Shown piece by piece: positions 1-7,195 of a DNA stretch of 19,474 nt. A program made the position numbers and the translations under genes. This DNA comes from an uncultured Bacteroides sp. (GTDB lineage: Bacteria > Bacteroidota > Bacteroidia > Bacteroidales > Bacteroidaceae). The first letter of the stretch is position 1, and the number at the start of each line of letters is the position of its first letter. The notes under the pieces are model-generated. The model made no database searches, was not told the DNA's origin, and was given only the letters and a program-made list of their open reading frames with translations. The DNA lies in assembly GCA_905197435.1 (NCBI GenBank), contig CAJJYX010000045.1, forward strand, positions 1 through 19,474, read 5' to 3'.

Positions 1-691
1 GGGATTTGGCGGTGCCGGTTTTGGAGGTTCCGGTGCGGGATTTGGTACGGACGGAGGCGGTACGTATTGGTATTCTTCCGACGGTCAGGAGTTTTCGGGC
101 AGCAATGCCGGTGGCTTCTCTGACTTCTTCGAACAGATGTTCGGTCATCGTACCCGCGGTGGAGGTGGGGCCAATGCCGGTTTCCGCGGACAGGACTATC
201 ATGCCGATTTGAACCTGTCGCTTCGTGATGCCGCACAGACCCATAAGCAAATATTGACGGTGAATGGCAAACAAGTGCGCATTACCATTCCGGCCGGTGT
301 GGCAAACGGACAGGTCATCAAGCTGAAGGGCTACGGTGGTAACGGTATCAACGGAGGTCCTGCGGGTGACTTGTACATCACATTTGTGATTTCGGACGAC
401 CCGGTATTCAAACGTTTGGGAGATGATTTGTATGTAGATGTGACTGTTGACCTTTATACAGCCCTGTTGGGTGGTGACCGGTTGGTAGATACTTTGGATG
501 GTCAGGTGAAACTGAAGGTAAAACCCGAAACTCAGAACGGGACCAAGGTACGCCTGAAAGGTAAGGGATTCCCCGTATATAAGAAAGAAGGACAGTTTGG
601 TGACCTCATCGTAACTTATTCCGTGAAGTTGCCGACAAATCTGACGGAACAGCAGAAAGAGATGTTCCGCAAAATTCAAAGTATGAACTAA
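1..691 (+). CDS. cbpA: CbpA-type DnaJ co-chaperone (5'-truncated)
   Basis: This is the C-terminal part of a class II (zinc-finger-less) Hsp40. The frame is open from base 2, so the N-terminal J domain lies off the window. The visible part begins in a very Gly/Phe-rich linker (about the first 60 residues, with GFGG and FSDFFEQMFG stretches). Two beta-sandwich substrate-binding domains of DnaJ_C type follow (motifs VRITIPAGVANGQ, GDLYI, then LLGGDRLVDTLDGQVKLKV and RLKGKGFP). The Cys-rich CxxCxGxG zinc repeats of true DnaJ are absent, which favours CbpA. Family role: deliver unfolded clients to DnaK and stimulate its ATPase in the cytoplasm. The stop TAA overlaps an ATG (TAATG), and the modulator gene cbpM follows at once, as is usual for cbpA-cbpM pairs. 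The family is secure; the exact paralogue is less so because the J domain is missing. Confidence 0.9.
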   Translation, partial: GFGGAGFGGSGAGFGTDGGGTYWYSSDGQEFSGSNAGGFSDFFEQMFGHRTRGGGGANAGFRGQDYHADLNLSLRDAAQTHKQILTVNGKQVRITIPAGVANGQVIKLKGYGGNGINGGPAGDLYITFVISDDPVFKRLGDDLYVDVTVDLYTALLGGDRLVDTLDGQVKLKVKPETQNGTKVRLKGKGFPVYKKEGQFGDLIVTYSVKLPTNLTEQQKEMFRKIQSMN

Positions 692-708
692 TGAAAGGAG
701 AACGGACT

Positions 709-1002
709 ATGCAGAACGAATGGATTGTCATCAGCGAATATTGTGACAAGTGTCATATAGAACCCACTTTTATTGATATGCTGTGCGAAAGTGGGTTGAT
801 AGATGTGGAACAGGAGGACGGAAAACGTTATCTGCCTTTCTCCGAGTTGCCAGACGTGGAACGGTACAGCCGTATGTATTACGACCTTTCCATCAATATG
901 GAAGGAATCGATGCCATCCACCATCTGCTGGCAAAGATGGAAAAGATGCAGCAGGAGATACACTCGCTACGCGGCAGGCTGAGACTATACGGGGAATATT
1001 GA
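709..1002 (+). CDS. cbpM: CbpM-like chaperone modulator (MerR-HTH type)
   Basis: This is a small protein of 97 residues matching the CbpM/MerR_2 family in pattern: a short MerR-like helix-turn-helix start (ISEYCDKCHIEPTFIDMLCESGLI), a mid segment EQEDGKRYLPFSELPDVERYSRMYYDLSINMEGIDAIHHLL, and a C-terminal helix with coiled-coil character (about residues 68-90). CbpM proteins bind the J domain of CbpA and restrain its activity. An in-frame ATG at 691 overlaps the stop of the preceding gene. I chose 709 because an AAAGGAG ribosome-binding site sits at 694-700 with 8-base spacing, and the residues from 709 match where the domain should begin. The gene is co-transcribed with the DnaJ gene 17 bases upstream. 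The function is assigned from the family and the neighbour; the protein is weakly conserved in general. Confidence 0.78.
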   Translation: MQNEWIVISEYCDKCHIEPTFIDMLCESGLIDVEQEDGKRYLPFSELPDVERYSRMYYDLSINMEGIDAIHHLLAKMEKMQQEIHSLRGRLRLYGEY

Positions 1003-1024
1003 CGGTTAAGAACACTGTCACTTA

Positions 1025-1112
1025 AAAAAGTAAGTGTGTCAAAACTCTGACAAACATATCATTCTGTCATGCAGAACGATAGTAAGTTTTAGTTTTGACA
1101 CACTTACTTATT
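1025..1112 (-). terminator. Large inverted repeat, likely terminator of the minus-strand block
   Basis: Between the converging cbpM and glmM genes, bases 1028-1046 are the perfect reverse complement of 1091-1109 (19 bp), and after one mismatch two more A-T pairs extend the stem. The 44-base interior holds a second hairpin: 1057-1066 pairs with 1072-1081 over 10 positions with one mismatch, which would be a G-U wobble in minus-strand RNA, around the loop at 1067-1071. Read on the minus strand, the outer stem ends in a run of six T (complement of 1024-1029), as in an intrinsic terminator for glmM. Read on the plus strand the following sequence is only mildly T-rich, so termination of cbpM there is less certain. 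Confidence 0.65.
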
Positions 1113-1134
1113 ATAGTAGCTATTAAAATCAGCC

Positions 1135-2523
1135 CTATTTAGCCAATTCTTCAATTACCTTCATAATCTGCTGGCCGATTTCCTCGGCAGCTTCCGGTGT
1201 ACCAGCCTCACTATAAACACGGATAATCGGTTCCGTATTGCTCTTGCGCAGATGAACCCATTTGTCGGGGAAGTCAATCTTTACACCATCTATGTCATTG
1301 ATTTCTTCATTCTTATATAGTTCTTTCACCTTAGCAAGAATAGCATCTACATCCGTTTCAGGAGTCAAGTCCACACGGTTCTTTGCCATGAAGTATGTGG
1401 GATAAGTAGCACGCAACTCGCTCACCTTCTTACCTTCGTGTGCCAAATGGCTCAAGAACAGCGCAATGCCTACCAAAGCATCACGTCCGTAATGGCTGGC
1501 AGGATAGATTACTCCGCCATTGCCTTCGCCACCGATAACGGCACCCACTTCCTTCATTTTGGTAGTTACATTCACTTCGCCCACAGCAGAAGCATAATAT
1601 TCTTGTCCATACTTGCGAGTAACATCACGCAGAGCACGGGTAGAGCTCAAGTTAGAAACCGTATTTCCCGGAGTATGCTTCAAAACGTAGTCGGCAACAG
1701 TAACCAGTGTGTATTCTTCACCATACATCTTGCCGTCTTCACAAATCATTGCCAGGCGGTCTACGTCAGGGTCTACAACAAATGCAACGTCTGCCTTGCC
1801 ACCTTTCATCAGGTTCATGATGTCACCCAGGTTCTTTTCCAAAGGTTCGGGATTATGCTGGAAGTTACCGGTCGGTTCGCAATAAAGTTTCTCCACATGC
1901 TGAACGCCAAGCTGTTCGAGCAATTGCGGCAGAATGATACCGCCCACCGAGTTTACACAATCGATGGCTACACGGAAGTCGGCCTTGCGGATAGCTTCCA
2001 CATCTACAAGTTCGAGCGCCAGTACACTATCAATGTGCTTTTGGTTGTAGCTTAAATCCTTGCGATATGAACCGAGCTGATCGACCTCAGCATAGCTGAA
2101 TTCTTCTGCAGCAGCAATACGAAGCACCTCCTGTCCCTCGGCTGCATTCAGGAACTCACCTTTCTCATTCAGAAGTTTCAAAGCATTCCACTGCTTGGGA
2201 TTGTGCGAAGCAGTCAGAATGATACCTCCACTGGCACCTTCCATGGTTACGGCCAGCTCGGTAGTCGGAGTAGAAGCCAAGTCAATGTCCACTACATCCC
2301 AGCCCATACCCATCAAGGTACCGACCACTACATTCTTGACCATTTCACCGGAGATACGGGCATCACGCCCTACTACGATTTTGTTACTTTTTACAGTACA
2401 CGTTTTGCGGATCAAGGTAGCATAAGCAGAAGTAAACTTCACGATGTCAAGCGGGTTCAATCCCTCGCCGGCACCCCCGCCAATTGTTCCGCGGATTCCA
2501 GAGATAGATTTAATAAGAGTCAT
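1135..2523 (-). CDS. glmM: Phosphoglucosamine mutase GlmM
   Basis: This encodes a 462-residue alpha-D-phosphohexomutase of normal length. The four diagnostic loops are all visible: the catalytic phosphoserine loop TASHNP (residues 104-109, Ser106), the metal-binding loop DPDVDRL (251-257), the sugar-specificity loop GGEGNGG (331-337) and the C-terminal phosphate-binding loop RKSNTEPIIRVYSEA (426-440). GlmM converts glucosamine-6-phosphate to glucosamine-1-phosphate, a cytoplasmic step toward UDP-GlcNAc for peptidoglycan and lipid A. A phosphomannomutase is the main alternative, since the superfamily overlaps, but the N-terminal SISGIRGTIGG start and the overall length fit the Bacteroides GlmM type. 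It lies 25 bases after the DUF4827 lipoprotein gene with no promoter-like box between, so the two are probably co-transcribed. It is the last gene of the minus block, ahead of the inverted-repeat terminator. Confidence 0.9.
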   Translation of the reverse strand: MTLIKSISGIRGTIGGGAGEGLNPLDIVKFTSAYATLIRKTCTVKSNKIVVGRDARISGEMVKNVVVGTLMGMGWDVVDIDLASTPTTELAVTMEGASGGIILTASHNPKQWNALKLLNEKGEFLNAAEGQEVLRIAAAEEFSYAEVDQLGSYRKDLSYNQKHIDSVLALELVDVEAIRKADFRVAIDCVNSVGGIILPQLLEQLGVQHVEKLYCEPTGNFQHNPEPLEKNLGDIMNLMKGGKADVAFVVDPDVDRLAMICEDGKMYGEEYTLVTVADYVLKHTPGNTVSNLSSTRALRDVTRKYGQEYYASAVGEVNVTTKMKEVGAVIGGEGNGGVIYPASHYGRDALVGIALFLSHLAHEGKKVSELRATYPTYFMAKNRVDLTPETDVDAILAKVKELYKNEEINDIDGVKIDFPDKWVHLRKSNTEPIIRVYSEAGTPEAAEEIGQQIMKVIEELAK

Positions 2524-2548
2524 AGGTTAATGATTTAAAATTTATCGG

Positions 2549-3154
2549 TTAGTTCCAAATTTGGAATTTATGTATATCATAATAATAAGGATATACTTGT
2601 TGCATGGCGCTCGTATGACCCATTTTGGAAGGAACAATCAGCCTGACATGCGCCCCGTCGCGAATATAGCTCAAAGCCACCAGCCAACCGGCAGGGACAG
2701 CAGACGAGCTATAAGCCATCAGCATATATCCTTGGGTAAAAAGTCCTGCGATAGATGAAGAAGTAACAGTATATCTGAATTCGTCTACGACAGTCGGTTC
2801 ATTCAAATTAGATAAAGTCACTGCCTGCTCCATCAGCCCATATTCCATAAACCGCACCAGAATCAAATCATTCGGTTTTATTGTATCCGCAGGGTTCGTC
2901 GAACCTTTATCCACAATCTGCATGTAGACTCCGCTTGCCAGCTGCACATATTCATTCCTGCTTACATCCGTTGTCGAATCTTGCGCATAGAACTCACTTT
3001 GGGAAATAACGACAATGCTGCTGTCTTTGATAAATGCTTTGATAGCATCTTTTTCGTCCTCAAGCATTTCGGCATAAGTCTTGGAATTATCGCATGCCTG
3101 GAAGGCAAAACAAGCTGCAAGTAAGGCTAAAAAGAATAAAGTAAGTTTCTTCAT
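2549..3154 (-). CDS. DUF4827 family lipoprotein
   Basis: This is a 201-residue exported protein. The N-terminus MKKLTLFFLALLAACFAFQAC is a lipoprotein signal with the lipid-modified Cys at residue 21 (a second Cys at 15 sits inside the hydrophobic core). The mature part resembles the Bacteroidales DUF4827 family, which I recognise by overall pattern: an acidic helical start (YAEMLEDEKDAIKAFIKD), then GVYMQIVDKG, PNDLILVRFMEYGL and a C-terminal GHTSAMQQVYPYYYDIHKFQI segment. That layout recalls the FKBP-type fold (IVDKGxG near the front, YDIxKFxI at the end), so a peptidyl-prolyl-isomerase-like fold without known activity is possible. The gene has its own candidate promoter and is followed closely by glmM. 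The molecular role is unknown, and the envelope location is inferred from the signal. Confidence 0.8.
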   Translation of the reverse strand: MKKLTLFFLALLAACFAFQACDNSKTYAEMLEDEKDAIKAFIKDSSIVVISQSEFYAQDSTTDVSRNEYVQLASGVYMQIVDKGSTNPADTIKPNDLILVRFMEYGLMEQAVTLSNLNEPTVVDEFRYTVTSSSIAGLFTQGYMLMAYSSSAVPAGWLVALSYIRDGAHVRLIVPSKMGHTSAMQQVYPYYYDIHKFQIWN

Positions 3155-3177
3155 TTCTATTATTTAGTAATTTCGTA

Positions 3178-3185
3178 CAAAAGTA
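3178..3185 (-). promoter_or_regulatory. Candidate promoter -7 box of the DUF4827-glmM unit
   Basis: On the minus strand the bases read TACTTTTG, a full match to the Bacteroidota -7 consensus TAnnTTTG. They lie 23 bases upstream of the DUF4827 start. A weak -33 candidate TTTC sits 19 bases further upstream. The predicted leader is short and has no strong Shine-Dalgarno, as is common in this phylum. Confidence 0.55.
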
Positions 3186-3219
3186 TCTGATTTCCTTGAA
3201 AGTTGAAAGCTACGAGTAG

Positions 3220-3234
3220 AAAGTTCGTAACTTT
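3220..3234. repeat. 15-bp palindrome AAAGTT-CGT-AACTTT, copy 1
   Basis: Six-base arms AAAGTT and AACTTT flank a three-base centre. The site is 23 bases downstream of the DHH gene stop and upstream of the DUF4827 promoter. The same 15-mer in inverted orientation recurs at 7120-7134 ahead of rpe. It could be a regulator operator or a small RNA hairpin; I cannot decide from sequence. Confidence 0.5.
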
Positions 3235-3257
3235 TAACCTTTACAACTGAACTTTTT

Positions 3258-4295
3258 TTATCCTTTGGCTTTAAGCAATGGCTTGTACTTCTCCAAAGCC
3301 TGCTCAAAAACCTTGCGGGCTTCTTCCATCGTTCCATAAAATTCGCCGCCAGAAGCATTTAAATGGCCGCCTCCACCAAAGAACTCGGCAGCCAGCTGAT
3401 TGCAGGGGAACGTACCGACCGAGCGTAAAGAAATCTTTATCATCGGCTTTTCAGTATCTTCACGCAGGAAGCAAGAGAACACCACCCCTTTGATGCTTAA
3501 AGGAATGTTCACAAATCCCTCACTATCTCCACGCACATAGTCGAACTTGCTTTGTTCGGCTTTAGTCAGGGAGATTAAGGCTGCATGATAGTCCGGATAA
3601 ACCTTCATTTGTGACAGCACATATCCCATCAGGCGCAACCGGCTTTCAGAATAAGTGTTGAACACTTTACGATAAATCGCATCCTTGTCAATGCCTTTCG
3701 ACAACAGTTCACTGATAATGAAATAGATTTCCCGGTTATTGGAGTTGTAGGTAAACCCGCCGGTATCAGTCATCATGCCCGTATAAATGCACTCTGCCCC
3801 TTCCTTTGAGATGTCACTGAAATAGCCCATACGGCAAATCAGGCGGAAAACCAGTTCCGAAGTAGAAGATATCTCCGGATGGGAAATGATAATCGTGCAG
3901 AAATCCTCCGGATGGAGATGATGGTCTATCAGTATTTTTCTTGCCGGAGATGCAAGAACGGCGTCGCCCATGGCATCTATACGATGGATGGCATTAAAGT
4001 CCAGGCAGCAAATCACGTCTGCTTCGGCAATCAGCTTATCGGCAAACTCCTTGTAGCGGTCGTACAAAAGGATGTCCTTGCTTCCGGGCATCCATTTCAG
4101 GAAGTCGGGAAAAGCATTCGGCACAATGACATTTGCCGTCTTTCCCTGCGAACAGAAGAAGTGCCACAAGCCCAGGGAAGAACCGATGGCATCTCCGTCG
4201 GGGCCCACATGCGAAACAATTACTATCTTATCTGCACGGTCAAACCATTTGGCAAAATGGTCTATTTTGGATTGTTCTATTACTTTGGTCAACAT
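3258..4295 (-). CDS. DHH/DHHA1 phosphoesterase (NrnA-like)
   Basis: This is a 345-residue cytoplasmic phosphoesterase of the RecJ-like DHH superfamily. Family motifs in order are SHVGPDGDAIGSSLGL (motif I, DGDA), CCLDFNAIHR (motif II), IDHHLHP (the DHH motif), MTDTGGFTYNS (motif IV) and a C-terminal DHHA1 substrate-binding domain ending GGGGHLNASGGEF. The set is complete, so Mn-dependent activity is expected. NrnA-type members degrade short oligoribonucleotides and dephosphorylate pAp; some relatives hydrolyse cyclic dinucleotides or linear pApA, so the exact substrate is open. The frame extends upstream to a TTG at 4340, but I chose the ATG at 4295. A TAnnTTTG promoter box overlaps the TTG, so a transcript starting there could not use it, and the ATG gives the usual distance to motif I. 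It follows comEC with its own likely promoter. Confidence 0.85.
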   Translation of the reverse strand: MLTKVIEQSKIDHFAKWFDRADKIVIVSHVGPDGDAIGSSLGLWHFFCSQGKTANVIVPNAFPDFLKWMPGSKDILLYDRYKEFADKLIAEADVICCLDFNAIHRIDAMGDAVLASPARKILIDHHLHPEDFCTIIISHPEISSTSELVFRLICRMGYFSDISKEGAECIYTGMMTDTGGFTYNSNNREIYFIISELLSKGIDKDAIYRKVFNTYSESRLRLMGYVLSQMKVYPDYHAALISLTKAEQSKFDYVRGDSEGFVNIPLSIKGVVFSCFLREDTEKPMIKISLRSVGTFPCNQLAAEFFGGGGHLNASGGEFYGTMEEARKVFEQALEKYKPLLKAKG

Positions 4296-4337
4296 ATATT
4301 CATTTACTGTTTTTACGTCTGCAACAAATTGAAAGGG

Positions 4338-4345
4338 CAAAAGTA
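4338..4345 (-). promoter_or_regulatory. Candidate promoter -7 box of the DHH phosphoesterase gene
   Basis: Minus-strand TACTTTTG matches TAnnTTTG exactly, just upstream of comEC-distal sequence, with a TTG about 21 bases further upstream as a possible -33 element. Its position would give a leader of roughly 35 bases before the ATG at 4295 and helps decide that start. Confidence 0.5.
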
Positions 4346-4360
4346 CGAAAAGTTTATGAC

Positions 4361-6442
4361 TTATAACAATATGCGGTAAGAACCTTTTTGAGAAAGAGAA
4401 AGATAAGGGATGCCTAAACGGATACAGTCATTGGCAATCCTATTCTGATAATAATCAGAAAGAGAAGCGTCAAGTATCACCATACCCATGGAAAATAAAG
4501 AAGTCAGCTCCTCTACCCCACCCTGATACCCTTTGGAGATATACAAATAATCTACCGGAAGGGGGCGCAAGGACTTTTTATTCCCCCAACGGCCGTCACA
4601 AAGAAGGCAGATGCGCTTACCTGCATAAAGGATAATCTGGTTTTGCACCGATAAGCCGGGAGTGGAGTAATCGCCGGCAACAAGCCGGGGAGATTCCAGA
4701 TGCAGGCGGTTCCAATGCGGAGAAAGAGCGCGGTACAAACGTGGCACATCCGGCAAACTGTCGGCGCATGCCAGCCAGGAACGACGGCTGTCCGTCATGC
4801 AATGAACCACCGGACAGCCTCTTACGCTATAAAAGGCAATACTTCGCCGGGGAGCATTGGATATCATCGAACCGGAGTGCCAGGAGACCACTGCCAGCAA
4901 TGCCAGTAAAGAAAGATAAGCATTACGTACCGTAGGACGCAGAAATCCATAATAGGCCATTCCAAAGAAGAGATAAACCGACAGCACGCCCCAAACATCC
5001 AGCCAAATGCCATCGACAGCCGCACCGGGAAGATGTTCTATCCGGCGGAGCACTTCGTTCTGGGCATGTACCAATGCCTCTACGACTCCGGCGAACAGAT
5101 GCTGTACAAAAGGCAACGGCGTAAGTATCAATAGAAATACCGCCGAATACAAAACGAGTGATACCATGGGAACCGCCCAAAGATTAGTAAGCAGGAAATG
5201 GGTGGAAAAACGGGAAAAATAGAATGCTACCAAAGGAGCCGTACCCAGCTGAGCCGCCACCGAAACCGTCATAAGCCCCCACACATATCGGAGGAAACGG
5301 TTATCGACCTTCCATAGGGCATACAGCTTAGGCTGTACAAGCACAATGGCAGCAACTGCCGAGAATGACAACTGGAAACCGACATCAAACAGCCAACCCG
5401 GCTTGCACAGCAGCATCAGGAAAGCTGTTGCAGCCAGCGTATTCAGCGTCAGAGGCTTTTCCGGCTGTAAGCCGGCAAGCACCAACAGCGAGAACATGAC
5501 AACCGACCTTACCACTGAAGAGGACAGTCCCGTAAAGAAAGCAAAACTCACCAAGAAAGAGATAAGAAGCAAAAGCAGGAAAGGCTTCAGCCCGTGCCAT
5601 CGCTTCCACAAAGGAGACAGCACAAGCCAAAGCAACGCATAAAGAAACCCGATGTGCAGCCCCGAAAGTGCCAGTACATGACTGGCGCCCGCCACAGAAT
5701 AGGTCTCTATAATATCGTCACTCAGTTCTTCCTTGTCCCCCACCGTCAATGCGGAAAGTACAGCCAATTCATCTCCCTTGAAGCCCAGGCTTCGGTATAA
5801 ACCAATCACTTTCTCCCTGTAATCCAATGCTATCCGGCCGAAAGAGCGGGAGACGTCATGTCCCGTCTTCCTCCAATGGCCAGCAGCCACGTATGCCGTA
5901 CCACTGCAACCTTTCCGCTTCAAATAACGGGCATAGTCGAATTCGTCGGGATTGCCATTGTTGGCCGGAGGAGCGAGCCGGGTATATATCAGCAGCTCAT
6001 CACCACGGCTCAAAGTAGCCGTAGCAGAATCTTTTGGGAAATAAGCCAGGAAAAAAGGACTCCGGGAATAATTCGTAACAGTATCCTTCCCTATCTCTCC
6101 CGTCAAGGAAACCCTGCACAGCATGCTGCGTTCCTTCTCTTCAGGATGTTCGCGGATACAGATTCTATAGACAGCCGCCTCGCCCGAAAAGGGAAATGCA
6201 GTCTTCTCCTGCTGCCAACTCATCGAGCAGAAACCGATGCCACCTAAAAAGAGGTACACCGCTGCTCCATACCCCCATCCGGTATGCCTGTATCTGCTTG
6301 CAATAAAGACAAAAAGCAGGAAACCTACCCCACATTCCCATACAGAGAATACGTGTGGAAATGCATCTCCACACAAAATACCAACTACCAACGGCATCAA
6401 CAGCCGAAGGAAAGGATGCCGTTGCCAGCTGTCGATTATCAA
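4361..6442 (-). CDS. comEC: ComEC/Rec2-like DNA-uptake membrane protein with degenerate C-terminal domain
   Basis: This is a 693-residue polytopic membrane protein. An N-terminal pair of membrane segments and a soluble ComEC N-domain (DUF4131-like, about 10-190, with NPDEFDYARYLKRKG) precede the Competence channel core (about 225-500), which carries the signature ALTVGDKEELSDD and HVLALSGLHIGFLYALLW. In transformation systems ComEC passes single-stranded DNA through the inner membrane. The C-terminal 170 residues sit where other ComEC proteins have a metallo-beta-lactamase nuclease, but no HxHxDH motif is present. The segment 634-646 (YISKGYQGGVEEL) falls where a catalytic HHG would be expected. 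The frame has no upstream ATG after the rpe stop. I used the TTG at 6442 because it keeps the conserved QRHPFLRLL start; the ATG at 6397 is the alternative. It lies 13 bases after rpe and is probably co-transcribed. Confidence 0.85.
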   Translation of the reverse strand: MIIDSWQRHPFLRLLMPLVVGILCGDAFPHVFSVWECGVGFLLFVFIASRYRHTGWGYGAAVYLFLGGIGFCSMSWQQEKTAFPFSGEAAVYRICIREHPEEKERSMLCRVSLTGEIGKDTVTNYSRSPFFLAYFPKDSATATLSRGDELLIYTRLAPPANNGNPDEFDYARYLKRKGCSGTAYVAAGHWRKTGHDVSRSFGRIALDYREKVIGLYRSLGFKGDELAVLSALTVGDKEELSDDIIETYSVAGASHVLALSGLHIGFLYALLWLVLSPLWKRWHGLKPFLLLLLISFLVSFAFFTGLSSSVVRSVVMFSLLVLAGLQPEKPLTLNTLAATAFLMLLCKPGWLFDVGFQLSFSAVAAIVLVQPKLYALWKVDNRFLRYVWGLMTVSVAAQLGTAPLVAFYFSRFSTHFLLTNLWAVPMVSLVLYSAVFLLILTPLPFVQHLFAGVVEALVHAQNEVLRRIEHLPGAAVDGIWLDVWGVLSVYLFFGMAYYGFLRPTVRNAYLSLLALLAVVSWHSGSMISNAPRRSIAFYSVRGCPVVHCMTDSRRSWLACADSLPDVPRLYRALSPHWNRLHLESPRLVAGDYSTPGLSVQNQIILYAGKRICLLCDGRWGNKKSLRPLPVDYLYISKGYQGGVEELTSLFSMGMVILDASLSDYYQNRIANDCIRLGIPYLSLSQKGSYRILL

Positions 6443-6455
6443 TCCAAGAGACAGA

Positions 6456-7106
6456 TTACAAATTCCTTAACGCACGGATAGCCTCCTCCGGGTCGGGAGC
6501 CGAGAAAACGGCATTGCCTGCCACCAGTACATCTGCTCCGGCCTCAACCAGACGCGCACCGGTATCCAGGTTTACGCCACCGTCCACTTCTATCAAAGCC
6601 TGCGAACCGGTCACCGTAATCAATTCGCGTAGCTCGCGCACCTTTTCAAGAGAGTGTTCTATGAACTTTTGTCCGCCGAAACCGGGGTTCACGCTCATCA
6701 CCAGCACCATATACACGTCATTGATAATATCCTTCAACAAGGAAACGGGAGTTGCCGGATTAATCGTTACCGCCGGTTGCATCCCGGCTTCACGAATTTG
6801 CTGCACCACGCGGTGCAAATGCGGACAAGCCTCGTAATGCACGTTCATGACATGGGCGCCCAACGCCTTCACCTCCGGAATAAACTTCTCCGGCTGTACA
6901 ATCATCAGATGCACATCCAAAGGTTTCTGCGACAGTTTTGCCACATACTTCAGTACCGGGAATCCGAAAGAAATATTAGGGACAAACACACCGTCCATGA
7001 TGTCGATATGTACCCATTCCGCCTCACTCTGGTTAATCATTTCAATGTCTCGCGCCAGATAGCCGAAATCGGCAGAAAGAATAGAAGGAGATATGATTGG
7101 TTTCAT
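6456..7106 (-). CDS. rpe: Ribulose-phosphate 3-epimerase
   Basis: This is a 216-residue TIM-barrel enzyme of typical length that interconverts D-ribulose-5-phosphate and D-xylulose-5-phosphate in the cytoplasmic pentose phosphate pathway. Visible family signatures are PSILSADF near the start, WVHIDIMDG (metal-ligand His and catalytic Asp), LDVHLMI (His ligand), VMSVNPGFGGQKF (phosphate-gripping loop) and LIEVDGGV (catalytic Asp). A longer in-frame start at 7145 would add 13 residues before the conserved MKPIISPSIL start and would lie upstream of the probable transcription start, so 7106 is preferred. It is preceded by its own TAnnTTTG box, a 15-bp palindrome in the leader, and the 11-bp-periodic array described separately. 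comEC follows 13 bases downstream, an arrangement that makes comEC dependent on rpe transcription. Confidence 0.95.
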   Translation of the reverse strand: MKPIISPSILSADFGYLARDIEMINQSEAEWVHIDIMDGVFVPNISFGFPVLKYVAKLSQKPLDVHLMIVQPEKFIPEVKALGAHVMNVHYEACPHLHRVVQQIREAGMQPAVTINPATPVSLLKDIINDVYMVLVMSVNPGFGGQKFIEHSLEKVRELRELITVTGSQALIEVDGGVNLDTGARLVEAGADVLVAGNAVFSAPDPEEAIRALRNL

Positions 7107-7119
7107 AATGCTATGTTCT

Positions 7120-7134
7120 AAAGTTACGAACTTT
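7120..7134. repeat. 15-bp palindrome AAAGTT-ACG-AACTTT, copy 2
   Basis: This has the same arms as the copy at 3220-3234, in inverted orientation, so both strands read alike apart from the centre. It falls between the rpe -7 box (7143-7150) and the rpe start codon, about where the first 15 bases of the transcript would be. It could act as an operator at the start site or as a 5' leader hairpin. Confidence 0.5.
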
Positions 7135-7142
7135 GTTATGTA

Positions 7143-7150
7143 CAAATATA
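7143..7150 (-). promoter_or_regulatory. Candidate promoter -7 box of rpe(-comEC)
   Basis: Minus-strand TATATTTG matches the TAnnTTTG consensus, 36 bases upstream of the rpe ATG. No convincing -33 TTTG is visible at 19-21 bases; TTAG is the nearest fit. It lies 45 bases downstream (in transcript sense) of the periodic repeat array, which would place that array upstream of the promoter. Confidence 0.5.
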
Positions 7151-7195
7151 GAGAAAAGATTCAAGTCTGCCTAACCTTGGAAGACAAAACTCACA

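Noticed and set aside
7107..7195. Riboswitch in the rpe leader
   Set aside because: The predicted leader is only about 30 bases long, too short for a known riboswitch; only the 15-bp palindrome is seen.
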